40,631 bases of DNA from Persicirhabdus sediminis (GTDB lineage: Bacteria > Verrucomicrobiota > Verrucomicrobiia > Verrucomicrobiales > Akkermansiaceae): contig NZ_JAENIM010000029.1 of assembly GCF_016595495.1 (NCBI RefSeq), forward strand, positions 1-40,631, read 5' to 3'. The notes beneath the pieces were generated by a model, which searched no databases, was not told the origin of the DNA, and worked only from the letters and a program-made list of their open reading frames with translations. Shown here in pieces: positions 26,305 to 35,661 of this stretch. A program made the translations under genes and the position numbers. Position 1 is the first letter of the stretch; each line of letters begins with the position of its first letter.

Positions 26305-27729
26305 CTACGCCCGAGAGAGCGTAGAGCTTAATAAATCAACGGTATCGCCGACACCGCGCTCACTCTCAATGCGTTGTTTAATTTTTCTACAAGCATGAAT
26401 AACAGTACCGTGATCGCGACCACCAAAGGCATCACCAATCTCCATTAGAGAGCTTTGTGTGAGCTGACGGCTAAGATACATCGCCATTTGTCTAGCAAAG
26501 GCAATATTCGCTGGACGACGACGGCTAGTCATATCTGCCATGCGCACATCATAGTGCTCACAAACAGCTTTTTGGATAGCGTCGATAGTCACACGCTGAG
26601 AGCCTTCCTGACGAAGAATGTCTTTAAGTAATTCCTCGGCGCGCTCCTGAGTCATTAGACCGCTACCTAGCGACGCGTATGTCGCCAGACGAACAAGACC
26701 ACCCTCCAAGCGACGCACGTTACTGCGAATGCGCTCAGCTAGGAAATAAAGCAGGCCGTCATCTAACTTCACGTCCCAATCTTCCATCTTGCGCTGCAGA
26801 ATTGCTAGACGCGTCTCCATGCTAGGCGGCTGCATCTCTACAGTGAGACCACACTCAAATCGTGAGATAAGACGCGGCTCGACGTTTTTGATTTCAGATG
26901 CTGGACGATCAGACGTTAGAACAATCTGACTTTGCAGATCGAGCAGCGTATTGAAGGTATGGAAAAATTCTTCCTGCGAACGTTCTTTACCAGCGAGGAA
27001 CTGAATATCATCGATCAGCAGAATGTCAGCACGACGATACTTCTTACGGAAATTTTCTAACGACCCCTTGCGAACCATGTCGATAAACTCGTTAGTGAAT
27101 TTCTCACAAGTAAGGTAAACAACACGCGCGCTTGGGTTATCATTCATCAACTGCTGGCCAATTGCCTGCATCAGGTGAGTTTTACCAAGACCTGATCCAC
27201 CGTGAATGAATAGTGGATTGTAAACTGCCCCACCGCGCTTCTCAGCAACAGCCGCACAAGCAGCGTGGGCAAATTCGTTATTGTGACCAACCACAAAACG
27301 ATCAAAGGCAAATTGTGGATTCAGCCCAGCTGTCTTCAAACGCTTATCGATATCACCCTTTGGTTGAACTCTACCCTGAGAGCTAGTCGATACAGCCTCC
27401 TCTTTAACAGCCGCCTTAACGATGCCATCTTCAGCCACCACTACGGAAACCTTGCTAGGAAGCCCTGAGTCCTTAGTGAAGGCGTTCTGCAGCTCTGGCA
27501 GGTAGTTAGTCTCAATCCACACCTGGTGCATATCACTCGGCACTCCGAGCAGCGCCTGAGTCTCAGAAACGTCGATGAGCTCAGCAGATTGGAACCAGCG
27601 ACTGTATGCATCCGGGCTTACTAACTCCTTCAACGACACTGAAATTTTTTCCCAAAGGCCAGGTAAATCTAGACGCTCGGTTTTGGAAACTTCAGTCATT
27701 TTGTCGTTTATGGAGATAGCGGATGACAT
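26305..27729 (-). CDS. dnaA: Chromosomal replication initiator DnaA, 474 aa
   Basis: AAA+ initiator that binds DnaA boxes and opens the origin. Domain I is at about 22-95 (LWEKISVSLKELVSPDAYSRWF), a short linker domain II at 100-135, and domain III carries the Walker A GGSGLGKTHL (176-185) and Walker B ILLIDDIQF (near 236). Domain IV holds the DNA-binding signature GGRDHGTVIHACRKI near the C-terminus. Two starts are possible, 27729 or the ATG ten codons in at 27699; neither has a clear Shine-Dalgarno. The upstream AT-rich region may be the origin or a self-regulated promoter. Confidence 0.97.
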   Translation of the reverse strand: MSSAISINDKMTEVSKTERLDLPGLWEKISVSLKELVSPDAYSRWFQSAELIDVSETQALLGVPSDMHQVWIETNYLPELQNAFTKDSGLPSKVSVVVAEDGIVKAAVKEEAVSTSSQGRVQPKGDIDKRLKTAGLNPQFAFDRFVVGHNNEFAHAACAAVAEKRGGAVYNPLFIHGGSGLGKTHLMQAIGQQLMNDNPSARVVYLTCEKFTNEFIDMVRKGSLENFRKKYRRADILLIDDIQFLAGKERSQEEFFHTFNTLLDLQSQIVLTSDRPASEIKNVEPRLISRFECGLTVEMQPPSMETRLAILQRKMEDWDVKLDDGLLYFLAERIRSNVRRLEGGLVRLATYASLGSGLMTQERAEELLKDILRQEGSQRVTIDAIQKAVCEHYDVRMADMTSRRRPANIAFARQMAMYLSRQLTQSSLMEIGDAFGGRDHGTVIHACRKIKQRIESERGVGDTVDLLSSTLSRA

Positions 27730-27983
27730 TTTTTAAAATTATAGGAATTGGGTTTGAAAATGTGTGATGGAGTCGCCTTGCGGCAAGACCAAGTTAATGC
27801 CAAATTTTTAAAAATTTGCAAAACATTTTACGCCTTCTAACTTTTGCAAAAATTTAACTCCCCATTCCACAATGGTTCCACGCTAAAAGTTTAAAAAAAA
27901 ATAAAAATCCTTGACTGCAGTGGACCTCAAGAAAAGTCAAACACCTGTGCTAACAGCCGCAATCCATTGGTACATATAGGTTT
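27730..27983. other. AT-rich region upstream of dnaA, possible oriC or dnaA control region
   Basis: The stretch is strongly AT-rich and contains a perfect 18-bp palindrome CAAATTTTTAAAAATTTG (27801-27818), two TTTGCAAAA-type words, and an A9 run near 27893. One 9-mer, CATTCCACA at 27863-27871, differs at two positions from the DnaA-box consensus TTWTNCACA. This is less than the usual cluster of boxes, so an origin is possible but not shown. Confidence 0.35.
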
Positions 27984-29711
27984 TTAATTTTTACTCGGAA
28001 TAAGTAAACCGCACAGGACGGTCAAAACTGTGGTCACTGGCCAGGCCCATACAAAACAGTAAACTGGTGCAATTGATGGGCTTACACCCACTTCACCAGT
28101 TAGAACATAAGTAGGCAGTTTTGCTAGATGCTCAGCAAACGCAGGAATCACCTTTATCACCAAAACCCATACATCGGTGCGAATAAAGAGAACCAGCAGG
28201 AATGATACACAGACCCCGACTATCAAGCCACGAACAGACCCCCTGCCCAGCAATGAACATAAAAATAATCCCAGTAGCGGCCCCATAGCATAGGCCGTCA
28301 TACCAAAAGCTAAGCTGAGAATAGGAATCCCCTGGCTCGCCACCTGAAGCAGCAGAGTAAATATGGTCAACCCAATGCCCCACATCACCACTAAGTAACG
28401 TGACTTCTTCACCAAGTTCATTTCCTCCAACTCTTCATCGGTGCGATCTTCTGGATGGTATATAAGAGACAGCGTGGTCTGACTGAGAGCCGCCAAAATG
28501 GAATCCAAACTAGAAACCGCGGCTGCAAATATTCCAGCTAGAATCAAACCCGACAAACCAACTGGCAGCACGGTGACAATCCACATTGGAAAGACCGAGT
28601 CTTTCTTATCTGGGACAGGCACGTTAGACACTAGCTCAGGATTGACGATCACGCCATTCTGATAGGCATCGGGGTGAGCCGCTCGCGGCGCTTCAGTTAG
28701 CGCCAACTCAGCAGCTTGGTACTTCGCGGATAACTCCATAGGTTGCTCAATGTCCATAACCACCGCCCCCTCTTGCGGTGTAAATGGATTCTGATGGTAG
28801 TGAACAAATAAACCTGCACCAACCAAAAGCATCAGCAGAGTTAGAAACTGCCCCATTGAACTCCAAACCAAAGCTTTCGCTGCATCCTTAGCATTTTTGC
28901 AGCAGAACATGCGCTGTGCATTCAATTGATCAACACCAAATGCTGTTAGATTCTGGAATGGCACCGCAATGATAGCCACCCATAAGGTAAACTGCAATTC
29001 AGCTGAAAAACCAAAAGTAGTATCCCATGTTTTAGTACGGCCAAACTGCTCGGCAGTTTGCCAGTATTCAGCCCAGCCGCCAGAAAGCGAATTCACCACC
29101 CAGAACAGAGCCAAAAACCCACCAAAAGTGAACAGGCAGAACTGCATCACGTCGGTCCAGATCACCGTGCGCATGCCGCCCATCAATGTCCACCCGATAG
29201 CAAAAATACCGATGGCGACGATGCAGATCCAGATTGGCAAACCTGTGACTACTTGAAGCGGGATCGCAGCCACTAACACACGCACACTTTGTCCTAGAAT
29301 ACTACCGACGGTAAATACAACGGTCGCTAGCGTTTTGATAGGAGAGCCCAGTCGCTTGCCCATATAGTCGTATGGGCTATAAATTTCATCTTTATAAAAT
29401 ACAGGAACAAAATATTTGGCGACGATGATACGACCGAGCACCGATCCTATCCCCCACAGTAGATAGGTAAAGTTTCCATGCAACGCGAAGAGCGTACCAG
29501 CGACACCAATGAAGGTCACGCCGCTGATTTCAGTCGCTATGATAGATCCACAAACAGCAGGCCATGGCAGTGAACGACCACCGAGAAAGAAATCTCTAAT
29601 GGTGCCCTGCTTACCGCGCATCGCGTGGCCAACTAATGTCGTCAGCATGAGGTAGCCAACGATGACTACCCAATCCCAGTTAGTAAAAAGTTCGTGAACT
29701 TGAGGCTCCAT
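27984..29711 (-). CDS. Sodium:solute symporter family (SSS/SLC5) transporter, 575 aa
   Basis: Inner-membrane protein with about 13 helices; family members import sugars, amino acids, carboxylates or other solutes with sodium. Characteristic segments are DFFLGGRSLPWPAVCGSI with ATEISGVTFIG (helix 1, which shapes the sodium site), YFVPVFYKDEIYSPYDYMGKR after helix 2, and GWTLMGGMRTVIWTDVMQF in helix 5. GIFAAAVSSLDSILAALSQT in helix 8 holds the Ser-Ser/Asp pattern of the second sodium site. A hydrophilic insertion of about 70 residues (AHPDAYQNGVIVNPELVSNVPV) lies between helices 7 and 8. The substrate is not readable. The next gene on the same strand upstream is the DUF1080 gene, 123 bases away; in Planctomycetes and Verrucomicrobia such pairs often go together in sugar use. 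Confidence 0.9.
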   Translation of the reverse strand: MEPQVHELFTNWDWVVIVGYLMLTTLVGHAMRGKQGTIRDFFLGGRSLPWPAVCGSIIATEISGVTFIGVAGTLFALHGNFTYLLWGIGSVLGRIIVAKYFVPVFYKDEIYSPYDYMGKRLGSPIKTLATVVFTVGSILGQSVRVLVAAIPLQVVTGLPIWICIVAIGIFAIGWTLMGGMRTVIWTDVMQFCLFTFGGFLALFWVVNSLSGGWAEYWQTAEQFGRTKTWDTTFGFSAELQFTLWVAIIAVPFQNLTAFGVDQLNAQRMFCCKNAKDAAKALVWSSMGQFLTLLMLLVGAGLFVHYHQNPFTPQEGAVVMDIEQPMELSAKYQAAELALTEAPRAAHPDAYQNGVIVNPELVSNVPVPDKKDSVFPMWIVTVLPVGLSGLILAGIFAAAVSSLDSILAALSQTTLSLIYHPEDRTDEELEEMNLVKKSRYLVVMWGIGLTIFTLLLQVASQGIPILSLAFGMTAYAMGPLLGLFLCSLLGRGSVRGLIVGVCVSFLLVLFIRTDVWVLVIKVIPAFAEHLAKLPTYVLTGEVGVSPSIAPVYCFVWAWPVTTVLTVLCGLLIPSKN

Positions 29712-29834
29712 GCCGCAGACCCTATCACCCTAATCTTCCAGCCAACAATCACCAAATCATTGAAGGTCGATAAATCCCCAATATCATCATTGTTAGCCAG
29801 TAATTAACACCATTTCAGTTACCTCAAAAATGAA

Positions 29835-30641
29835 TCACTTAGAGGCTTTAGTTGGAGATTCTACTTTCTCTACCAAATGACGTGCCCAGATATTACGAAA
29901 TTCGACAGGATCGCTGTGCCACTGCAATCTAATGGGCGCTTTCGCTGGCATGGATGCTGGGTATTTACCGAGTTTGCGAAACTTTGTAGGCCCCAAAAAC
30001 GCTCGCTGAGCCTGTACCACCACGCCATTATGAATCACAGTAACCAACGCAGGAGACTTCAGCCCGCTCTCGTCATAAACTGGAGCCTGAAAAATAATAT
30101 CATAACTCTGCCATTCACCCTGAGCTGTAGAAGCATTCACTAGTGGTGGATACTGACCGTACATCGCCGCCGCCTGACCGTCCGCATAAGTGACGTTAGA
30201 ATGACTCTCTTGAATTTGAATTTCAAAATTATCCATCAAGAAGACGCCACTATTAGCGCCTTTTTGCCCAGAGACTTCACGCCCAGCTGGAACCCGCCAC
30301 TCAATGTGCAGCTGCATATCGCCAAAGGATTCTTTACTGCGGATGTCGCCAGCTTCTTTACCGCCAGTGGCAATCATCACCCCATCTTTGACCTCCCACG
30401 CCTTATCCCAAGCATCCGTCGACTTGCCATCAAACAACACCACCGCATCTGCTGGCGGAGCTTGCACAACTACACCCTGCGAAACCACTTTTTGCGGACG
30501 CGGACGCTTAACATCATGAACATGATATTTTTCATCCGGCGGCAACAGCGGGGTTAATTTAGGGCCCGCTAGAAGAGACAGACTTCCAGCTAACGACAGC
30601 GAACCGAGCATGCAAAGGCTTGGGAGACATATAGGATTCAT
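29835..30641 (-). CDS. Secreted DUF1080 (3-keto-disaccharide hydrolase-like) protein, 268 aa
   Basis: A signal peptide (MNPICLPSLCMLGSLSLAGS, cleaved near LLAG) precedes a DUF1080 domain of about 190 residues. It has VVLFDGKSTDAWDKAWEVKDG, LHIEWRVPAG, NSGVFLMDNFEIQIQESHSN, GEWQSYDIIFQAP and IRLQWHSDPVEFRNIWAR, all landmarks of this jelly-roll family. Some members hydrolyse 3-keto-glycosides; others are carbohydrate-binding modules. It is expected in the periplasm or at the surface. Divergent chemistry within the family means the substrate cannot be assigned. It lies upstream of the sodium symporter on the same strand. Confidence 0.9.
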   Translation of the reverse strand: MNPICLPSLCMLGSLSLAGSLSLLAGPKLTPLLPPDEKYHVHDVKRPRPQKVVSQGVVVQAPPADAVVLFDGKSTDAWDKAWEVKDGVMIATGGKEAGDIRSKESFGDMQLHIEWRVPAGREVSGQKGANSGVFLMDNFEIQIQESHSNVTYADGQAAAMYGQYPPLVNASTAQGEWQSYDIIFQAPVYDESGLKSPALVTVIHNGVVVQAQRAFLGPTKFRKLGKYPASMPAKAPIRLQWHSDPVEFRNIWARHLVEKVESPTKASK

Positions 30642-30713
30642 AACTATCTATACGCACTAGCATCTACGCCCTATCAGCTCAATCAATAATAACAGGTTTT
30701 ACCTATCATTACT

Positions 30714-32723
30714 CTAGCGCCTAAACGAACTCTTAAGCTCGGCAATACTCGTCGCCTTCAGCAATAAAACAAATCCAGCGTAACTAGCCATACCTGCAGC
30801 CACCATTATTGATAGAGAAATGAGGCGCTCGATAAAACTGCCATCGAGCCAGCTGATCAATGATACACGCAGAGCAAACACAACTACGCCCATCAGCACG
30901 CTGGCACCCAACATCATGGAAATACGACGTAAAAATGCGGCATTTGGTTTCACCAACCCGCGTAAGCCGTAAACTAACAAACCAACATTAACCCATGCCG
31001 CCACGGAAGTAGCCACTGCAATACCAACATGACCAAATTTAGGGAACAACAGCAGGCTAACAACAATATTCACCAGCACAGTCACCCCAGCCATCTTCAT
31101 TGGCGACTTGGTATTTTCCTGTGCAAAGTAACCCGGCTGAAGAACCTTGATCAAAACGTAACCTGGAAGGCCAACAGCAAATCCAGCTAGAGCAGCAGCA
31201 CTCGCCTTGGTGCTCACGGCATCAAACTCACCGCGCTGGAATAACACCGAGATGATAGAATCCGGAATCACCATCATCGCCACCGCAGCTGGCAGCGTAA
31301 TAATCAAGCCGAACTCAGCACCACGCAAAATACTCTCGTTAGCCCCCTCACGGTCATTTTTACGCAATTGACGTGTCACCTCAGGCAACAAGACAACACC
31401 TAACGCGATTCCTATCATACCTAGCGGCAATTGATAGACGCGCTCAGAATAATACAGATAAGAAATAGCCCCAGCTTGGAAAGAAGCGATGATCGTTCCT
31501 ATCACCAAGTTCACCTGCTGGATGCCAGCGGCAATCACCCCAGGACCCATCAGGCCAAAGAGCCGCTTCATGTCGGCATTGAAATGCGGCCAGCTAATAA
31601 CAATAGGACAGGCGTAATGTTTGCACGCCCACCATAACAAAGCAAATTGTACCACGCCAGCTAGAGCCACACACCAAGCCAGCACGTGGCCAGGGAACTC
31701 AGATTTCATGCCGTAGACAAAAATCGACAAGCCAAGAATAAATACAATATTCAATAATATGGGCGCAGCTGCTGGAATGCTAAAAATATTAAAGGTATTG
31801 AGCATGCCGCTCATGTGAGCCACCAACGCCATGAATAACAAATAACAGAAAGTAATCTGTGAAAGCTTAATCGTTAGCGCCAAGGTATCTGGATGATTTC
31901 GATAAATGCTGAGCTCAGCAACGCGGCCAAGGTTTTCTTCAGTTGCGCCGATCTGGCTGGAAATCCAGTTCACCCGGTTGCCGCTCGCCAGCTGAATGTT
32001 AGCCACCTCATCAGTCAACACCCACTGATCTTCTATGTACTCAAACCCGGTTAACTTGAAAAGTTGATGGTTTTTCACCAATTCTTTTTGCTCAGCTGAT
32101 AATTTCAGCTCGCTACCATCAGCAGGCATGATGACCGTATTGCTCTGATCGAGAACAATGTGTTCACCTTTCGCGCCGGGCTCAAAGATTCGCAGCAGCG
32201 CGCCAAGTGAATCTAATGATTTTTCCTGCTCAACCACCAATGTGAGATCGTGCAGCTGGATTTCTTCTAGATGGTTCTTATCAGCATCTAGCGAAAAGAA
32301 GATCTGTTTGGCGTGCTTGGTGCGCGCTTCTACCAGCTGAGCCTCTTGAGCAATTTCGCTAACCGACTCTGGATTAAATCCAGGCACGATCACCTTGCCC
32401 ATAATCCACGGCATGCATGGAATGGCTATCAGCGAGGCAATACCCAAGACCACTAGCAAGGTGCTGAAGGCATTGTTAGCAAATTGCATCGCCGTCGGCT
32501 TTCCCCCATCAGCCACGCGCCGACCAAACATCGGCACAAATGCCGCATTGAAGGCGCCTTCGCCAAAAATGCGGCGAAACATGTTAGGGAAACGGAAGGC
32601 AGCAAAAAAGGCATCACCAACCAAACCCGCCCCAACAAATGCAGCAATAAATGCGTCGCGCAGAAATCCAAGCACCCGGCTAATTGCCGTGAAGCCGGAT
32701 ACTTTCATGATAGATTTCAGCAT
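30714..32723 (-). CDS. murJ: Lipid II flippase MurJ with a large internal insertion, 669 aa
   Basis: Flips the peptidoglycan precursor lipid II across the inner membrane. The N-terminus SGFTAISRVLGFLRDAFIAA, the pair FRFPNMFRRIFGEGAFNAAF and the segment SYLYYSERVYQLPLGMIGIA are hallmark MurJ motifs, including the Arg residues that line the cavity. The usual MurJ has about 510-530 residues. Here an extra block of about 150 residues sits between VIVPGFNPESV (residue 120) and LALTIKLSQITFCYLL (from about 281), that is between helices 3 and 4, where E. coli has only a short loop. The insert is hydrophilic with LKLSAEQKELVKNHQ and WVLTDEVANIQLASG. The gene follows the Sua5 gene with a 49-base gap and may be co-transcribed with it. 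Confidence 0.92.
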   Translation of the reverse strand: MLKSIMKVSGFTAISRVLGFLRDAFIAAFVGAGLVGDAFFAAFRFPNMFRRIFGEGAFNAAFVPMFGRRVADGGKPTAMQFANNAFSTLLVVLGIASLIAIPCMPWIMGKVIVPGFNPESVSEIAQEAQLVEARTKHAKQIFFSLDADKNHLEEIQLHDLTLVVEQEKSLDSLGALLRIFEPGAKGEHIVLDQSNTVIMPADGSELKLSAEQKELVKNHQLFKLTGFEYIEDQWVLTDEVANIQLASGNRVNWISSQIGATEENLGRVAELSIYRNHPDTLALTIKLSQITFCYLLFMALVAHMSGMLNTFNIFSIPAAAPILLNIVFILGLSIFVYGMKSEFPGHVLAWCVALAGVVQFALLWWACKHYACPIVISWPHFNADMKRLFGLMGPGVIAAGIQQVNLVIGTIIASFQAGAISYLYYSERVYQLPLGMIGIALGVVLLPEVTRQLRKNDREGANESILRGAEFGLIITLPAAVAMMVIPDSIISVLFQRGEFDAVSTKASAAALAGFAVGLPGYVLIKVLQPGYFAQENTKSPMKMAGVTVLVNIVVSLLLFPKFGHVGIAVATSVAAWVNVGLLVYGLRGLVKPNAAFLRRISMMLGASVLMGVVVFALRVSLISWLDGSFIERLISLSIMVAAGMASYAGFVLLLKATSIAELKSSFRR

Positions 32724-32772
32724 ATGCGTCGCAGATTTCTAATGAAGCGTAAGTCACGAATGACCCACGAGC

Positions 32773-33822
32773 CTACTTTTCGCTGGCGCGACGGAGTCGA
32801 TCCATGATGGCAACACCAATGCCTACTTCTGATAGCGGCTCAGCGACAATCATGTCCACGCCAGCTTCATCCAGCTTGCGCATGCAGTAGAATAAGCGCA
32901 CGGCAGCCTCTGACAGCTTCCCTTTACCTGGGCTAAGAATTTCCACTGTATCCCAGTCATGCAGATGCAGGTATCCAGCTTTAGAAGTACCGCGATGGCT
33001 GAGCAGAGCGTAAACTTTCCCTTCTTCAGCAACAAAGTCTTCAGGTTTTTCAAGCAACTTAAATGGTGTCACTGGAGAATAATGGCTATCTAGCATACCT
33101 GGAGATTCCTGTGCTTTTGCATCAGCTTTCCCTTCAGCATCACGCTTCACCTTTGGTTTCACCATTTTACCAAATGGCAACATCATCTCACGTGTCACAG
33201 GACCACTGCGCAGCAGAACGATCTCATCTTTAGATTTTTTACCTGGCTGAACTTTGACGATGGTGCTCTCAAGACCATTGAGGCAAGCGCCGCCGTCGAT
33301 AATAGCTGGAATGCGACCACCGAGCTCCTTGAGCACAGCCTGCGCAGAAGTTGGGCTGATGCGACCAAACAAGTTGGCGCTTGGCGCTGCGATTGGTTTG
33401 CCAAATTTTTTGCAAATAGCACGCATCACTGGGTGAGCGCTCATGCGTACAGCTACGGTAGGCAGACCAGCGGTCACTGAATCAGGCACGGAATCTTTTT
33501 TCGGCAGAACAAAAGTAAGTGCACCTGGCCAGAACTCAGCCATCAGCTTGTTGATGGTTTCTTCCACCTCAGCTGGAATTTCAGCCACCAAATGAACATC
33601 TTCAGGTTTGGCAACGTGCACAATCAATGGATCGTACGATGGGCGGTCTTTGGCTTCAAAAATTTTAGCAACGGCATTTTCATCCAAGGCATTGGCAGCC
33701 AGCCCGTACACAGTCTCGGTAGGCAAGGCAACAATCTCCCCAGCTGCAAGCAATTCAGCAGCAGCATTGATGGCGATTTGCGGGTCCTCAGGATCAGCTT
33801 CGATGATTTTAGTGGTGCTCAC
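32773..33822 (-). CDS. tsaC: L-threonylcarbamoyladenylate synthase, two-domain Sua5 type, 349 aa
   Basis: Makes threonylcarbamoyl-AMP from threonine, bicarbonate and ATP for the t6A37 modification of tRNAs reading ANN codons. Residues 1-205 are the YrdC/TsaC domain: ALPTETVYGLAANALDE (substrate site), KDRPSYDPLIVHV, LPKKDSVPDSVTAGLPTVAV, GKPIAAPSANLFGRISPT and a later IDGGACLNGLESTIVKV. A linker with MVKPKVKRDAEGKADAKAQ leads to the Sua5 C-terminal domain (SPGMLDSHYSPVTPF, YYLLSHRGT-like VYALLSHRGT). The two-domain length agrees with Sua5. It diverges from aroK across about 70 bases, which should hold both promoters. Confidence 0.93.
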   Translation of the reverse strand: MSTTKIIEADPEDPQIAINAAAELLAAGEIVALPTETVYGLAANALDENAVAKIFEAKDRPSYDPLIVHVAKPEDVHLVAEIPAEVEETINKLMAEFWPGALTFVLPKKDSVPDSVTAGLPTVAVRMSAHPVMRAICKKFGKPIAAPSANLFGRISPTSAQAVLKELGGRIPAIIDGGACLNGLESTIVKVQPGKKSKDEIVLLRSGPVTREMMLPFGKMVKPKVKRDAEGKADAKAQESPGMLDSHYSPVTPFKLLEKPEDFVAEEGKVYALLSHRGTSKAGYLHLHDWDTVEILSPGKGKLSEAAVRLFYCMRKLDEAGVDMIVAEPLSEVGIGVAIMDRLRRASEK

Positions 33823-33892
33823 GCAGACGTGGTAGCTGAAAATATCCGTAATTAGAATTTAAATTTCACCTTAGTTCAGTAGTGTCACTCTC

Positions 33893-34447
33893 ATGAATGA
33901 AGATCAGACCAACCCGATGAGGAAAAATATTATCCTCATCGGCTTTATGGGCTGTGGAAAATCGACCATCGGCATCAAGCTTAGCAAATCGCTAAACTAT
34001 ACGATGATTGACACAGATCACTATATAGAAAGCCGCGAAAAACTCACCATTCCCGAAATTTTCGAAGCGCGTGGGCAAGAAGCCTTCCGCGACATGGAGA
34101 CCAAGCTCTTGCGCGAGCTGGTAGCCAACAAAACCACCTGCCACATCATTGCCACCGGCGGAGGCATTATCAGCAGACCGGAAAATATCGACCTGCTGCG
34201 CCAGCTGGGATTTGTCGTCTGGCTGAATGCGCGACCAGAAATCATTCTCGAGCGCACGTCACGCAACCAGAACCGCCCGCTGCTGCAAGTTGACGATCCG
34301 CTCAGCGTGATCAAAAAACTACTCAAGGAACGCAAACCTCTGTACAAATCGGCCGCTCATGTGAAAATTTCCACCTCGGACCTGTCACAAAGAGAATTAA
34401 CTCTTGGAATTTCCGAAAGTGCCCGCTACCACTTCGGCCACCACTAA
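33893..34447 (+). CDS. aroK: Shikimate kinase, 184 aa
   Basis: Phosphorylates shikimate in chorismate synthesis. The Walker A loop is GFMGCGKST (residues 17-25); the shikimate-site motif DTDHYIE and the GGGIISRPENIDLLRQ glycine-rich loop follow, and the C-terminal part has RNQNRPLL (lid Arg) and ERKPLYK. A start at the ATG at 33917 (MRKNIILIG) would give a more typical length for the family; the upstream one is kept because it is in frame and adds only eight residues. The next gene on this strand starts 144 bases after the stop. Confidence 0.95.
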   Translation: MNEDQTNPMRKNIILIGFMGCGKSTIGIKLSKSLNYTMIDTDHYIESREKLTIPEIFEARGQEAFRDMETKLLRELVANKTTCHIIATGGGIISRPENIDLLRQLGFVVWLNARPEIILERTSRNQNRPLLQVDDPLSVIKKLLKERKPLYKSAAHVKISTSDLSQRELTLGISESARYHFGHH

Positions 34448-34591
34448 GGGCACTTCACACAAACTCGCGCTAGATACGTATAGCAACTCGCTAAATCCAT
34501 CAGCTGACAAAGAGTTTTCCCCCACGCCCCCAAAAGGCAGTTGCAATGCAGCTGACACTGTGACACCTATTCCTAAGAAATTACCGATCAT

Positions 34592-35602
34592 ATGGCGCTG
34601 ATACGCACATCAAAAAATAAGCATCAACTTCCTGTAAACCTCGTTCGCAAGGAACTCAAAGTCGTTGAAGCACAGATCCGCCAACAGGTAGAGGGATTTG
34701 ACCCAGGCGTCGCGCCTTACATTGACTACATCTGCAATACTAGCGGCAAACGTCTCCGACCCGTTCTCGCCATCCTCGCTGGAGCTGCTGCAGGTGGAAA
34801 AAATACCGAAGATCACATCAAGATCGGCGTCATTCTCGAGCTCATCCACATGGCCACTTTGGTTCACGATGACATCATCGACGGAGCTGATACACGCCGC
34901 AAAGTCCCTACAGCAAATGCCAAATGGGGCAACGGCATGGCCGTCCTCCTCGGCGACGCACTCTTTTCTCACTCACTCATGCTCGCCACCGAATTTGGCA
35001 GCATCGATATCTGCAGCAAAGTTGGCAAAGCATCACGCGAAGTTTGCGAAGGCGAAGTCATCCAGACTCAACGCCGCTTTGATCTCACCCTGAGCAAGGC
35101 TGAGTATTTCCGCATTATCGAAATGAAAACCGGCGCGTTATTTGCCGCCGCAGCTGGCATCGCTGGCGCCCTCTCCGGCGCATCGGAAGATGCTGAAGAA
35201 AAACTTTACCAATACGGACTCAAGCTCGGCACTGCCTATCAAATCTACGACGACGTTCTCGACCTCGTGGGCGACGAAGAAGAAGTGGGCAAAACTCTGC
35301 GCACCGACCTAGAAAAGGGCAAACTCACATTGCCAATGCTCAATTTGCTGGAAGTCGCCAATAAAGAGCAACGTGACAAACTCAATAAACGCATCATCGA
35401 GCAGAAGCCGCTCGACCTGCACGTGCTCGTTGGCATCGCCGAATACGAAGGTGCTGTAGAAAGCGCCATCGACACCGCCATCCAGCTACTTGTTGAAGCG
35501 CGCGAAGGCCTCAAGCTCGTTCTGCCAGAAAATAAATACCGTGACGGTCTCGACCAAGTCACCCTGTACCTCGAGCAGCTGATCAACGACTGCCGCAAGT
35601 AA
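34592..35602 (+). CDS. Trans-isoprenyl (polyprenyl) diphosphate synthase, 336 aa
   Basis: Condenses isopentenyl diphosphate units onto an allylic primer. The first Asp-rich motif is DDIID (residues 93-97, in LVHDDIIDGADTRRKVP) and the second DDVLD (220-224, in YQIYDDVLDLVGDEEE). GKRLRPVLAILAG near residue 52, EMKTGALFAAAAG and a DLEKGKLTLPMLN segment complete the family pattern. The length and the small residues before the first motif suit a medium- or long-chain enzyme of the octaprenyl type, probably for quinone side chains or carrier lipids, but chain length cannot be fixed from sequence by eye. A strong terminator follows. Confidence 0.93.
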   Translation: MALIRTSKNKHQLPVNLVRKELKVVEAQIRQQVEGFDPGVAPYIDYICNTSGKRLRPVLAILAGAAAGGKNTEDHIKIGVILELIHMATLVHDDIIDGADTRRKVPTANAKWGNGMAVLLGDALFSHSLMLATEFGSIDICSKVGKASREVCEGEVIQTQRRFDLTLSKAEYFRIIEMKTGALFAAAAGIAGALSGASEDAEEKLYQYGLKLGTAYQIYDDVLDLVGDEEEVGKTLRTDLEKGKLTLPMLNLLEVANKEQRDKLNKRIIEQKPLDLHVLVGIAEYEGAVESAIDTAIQLLVEAREGLKLVLPENKYRDGLDQVTLYLEQLINDCRK

Positions 35603-35627
35603 ACCTCTAGTTATTTAAATTTTCCTC

Positions 35628-35661
35628 ACCGCATGGCCAGCTGGCCGTGCGGTATTTTTTT
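35628..35661 (+). terminator. Rho-independent terminator after the polyprenyl synthase gene
   Basis: ACCGCA and TGCGGT flank an inner GGCCAGCTGGCC palindrome, and the hairpin is followed by seven T. Confidence 0.92.

Noticed and set aside
34397-34601. Short open frames on both strands between aroK and the polyprenyl synthase gene
   Set aside because: They overlap the aroK end, lack start signals and show no family pattern; one strand is a shadow of the other.
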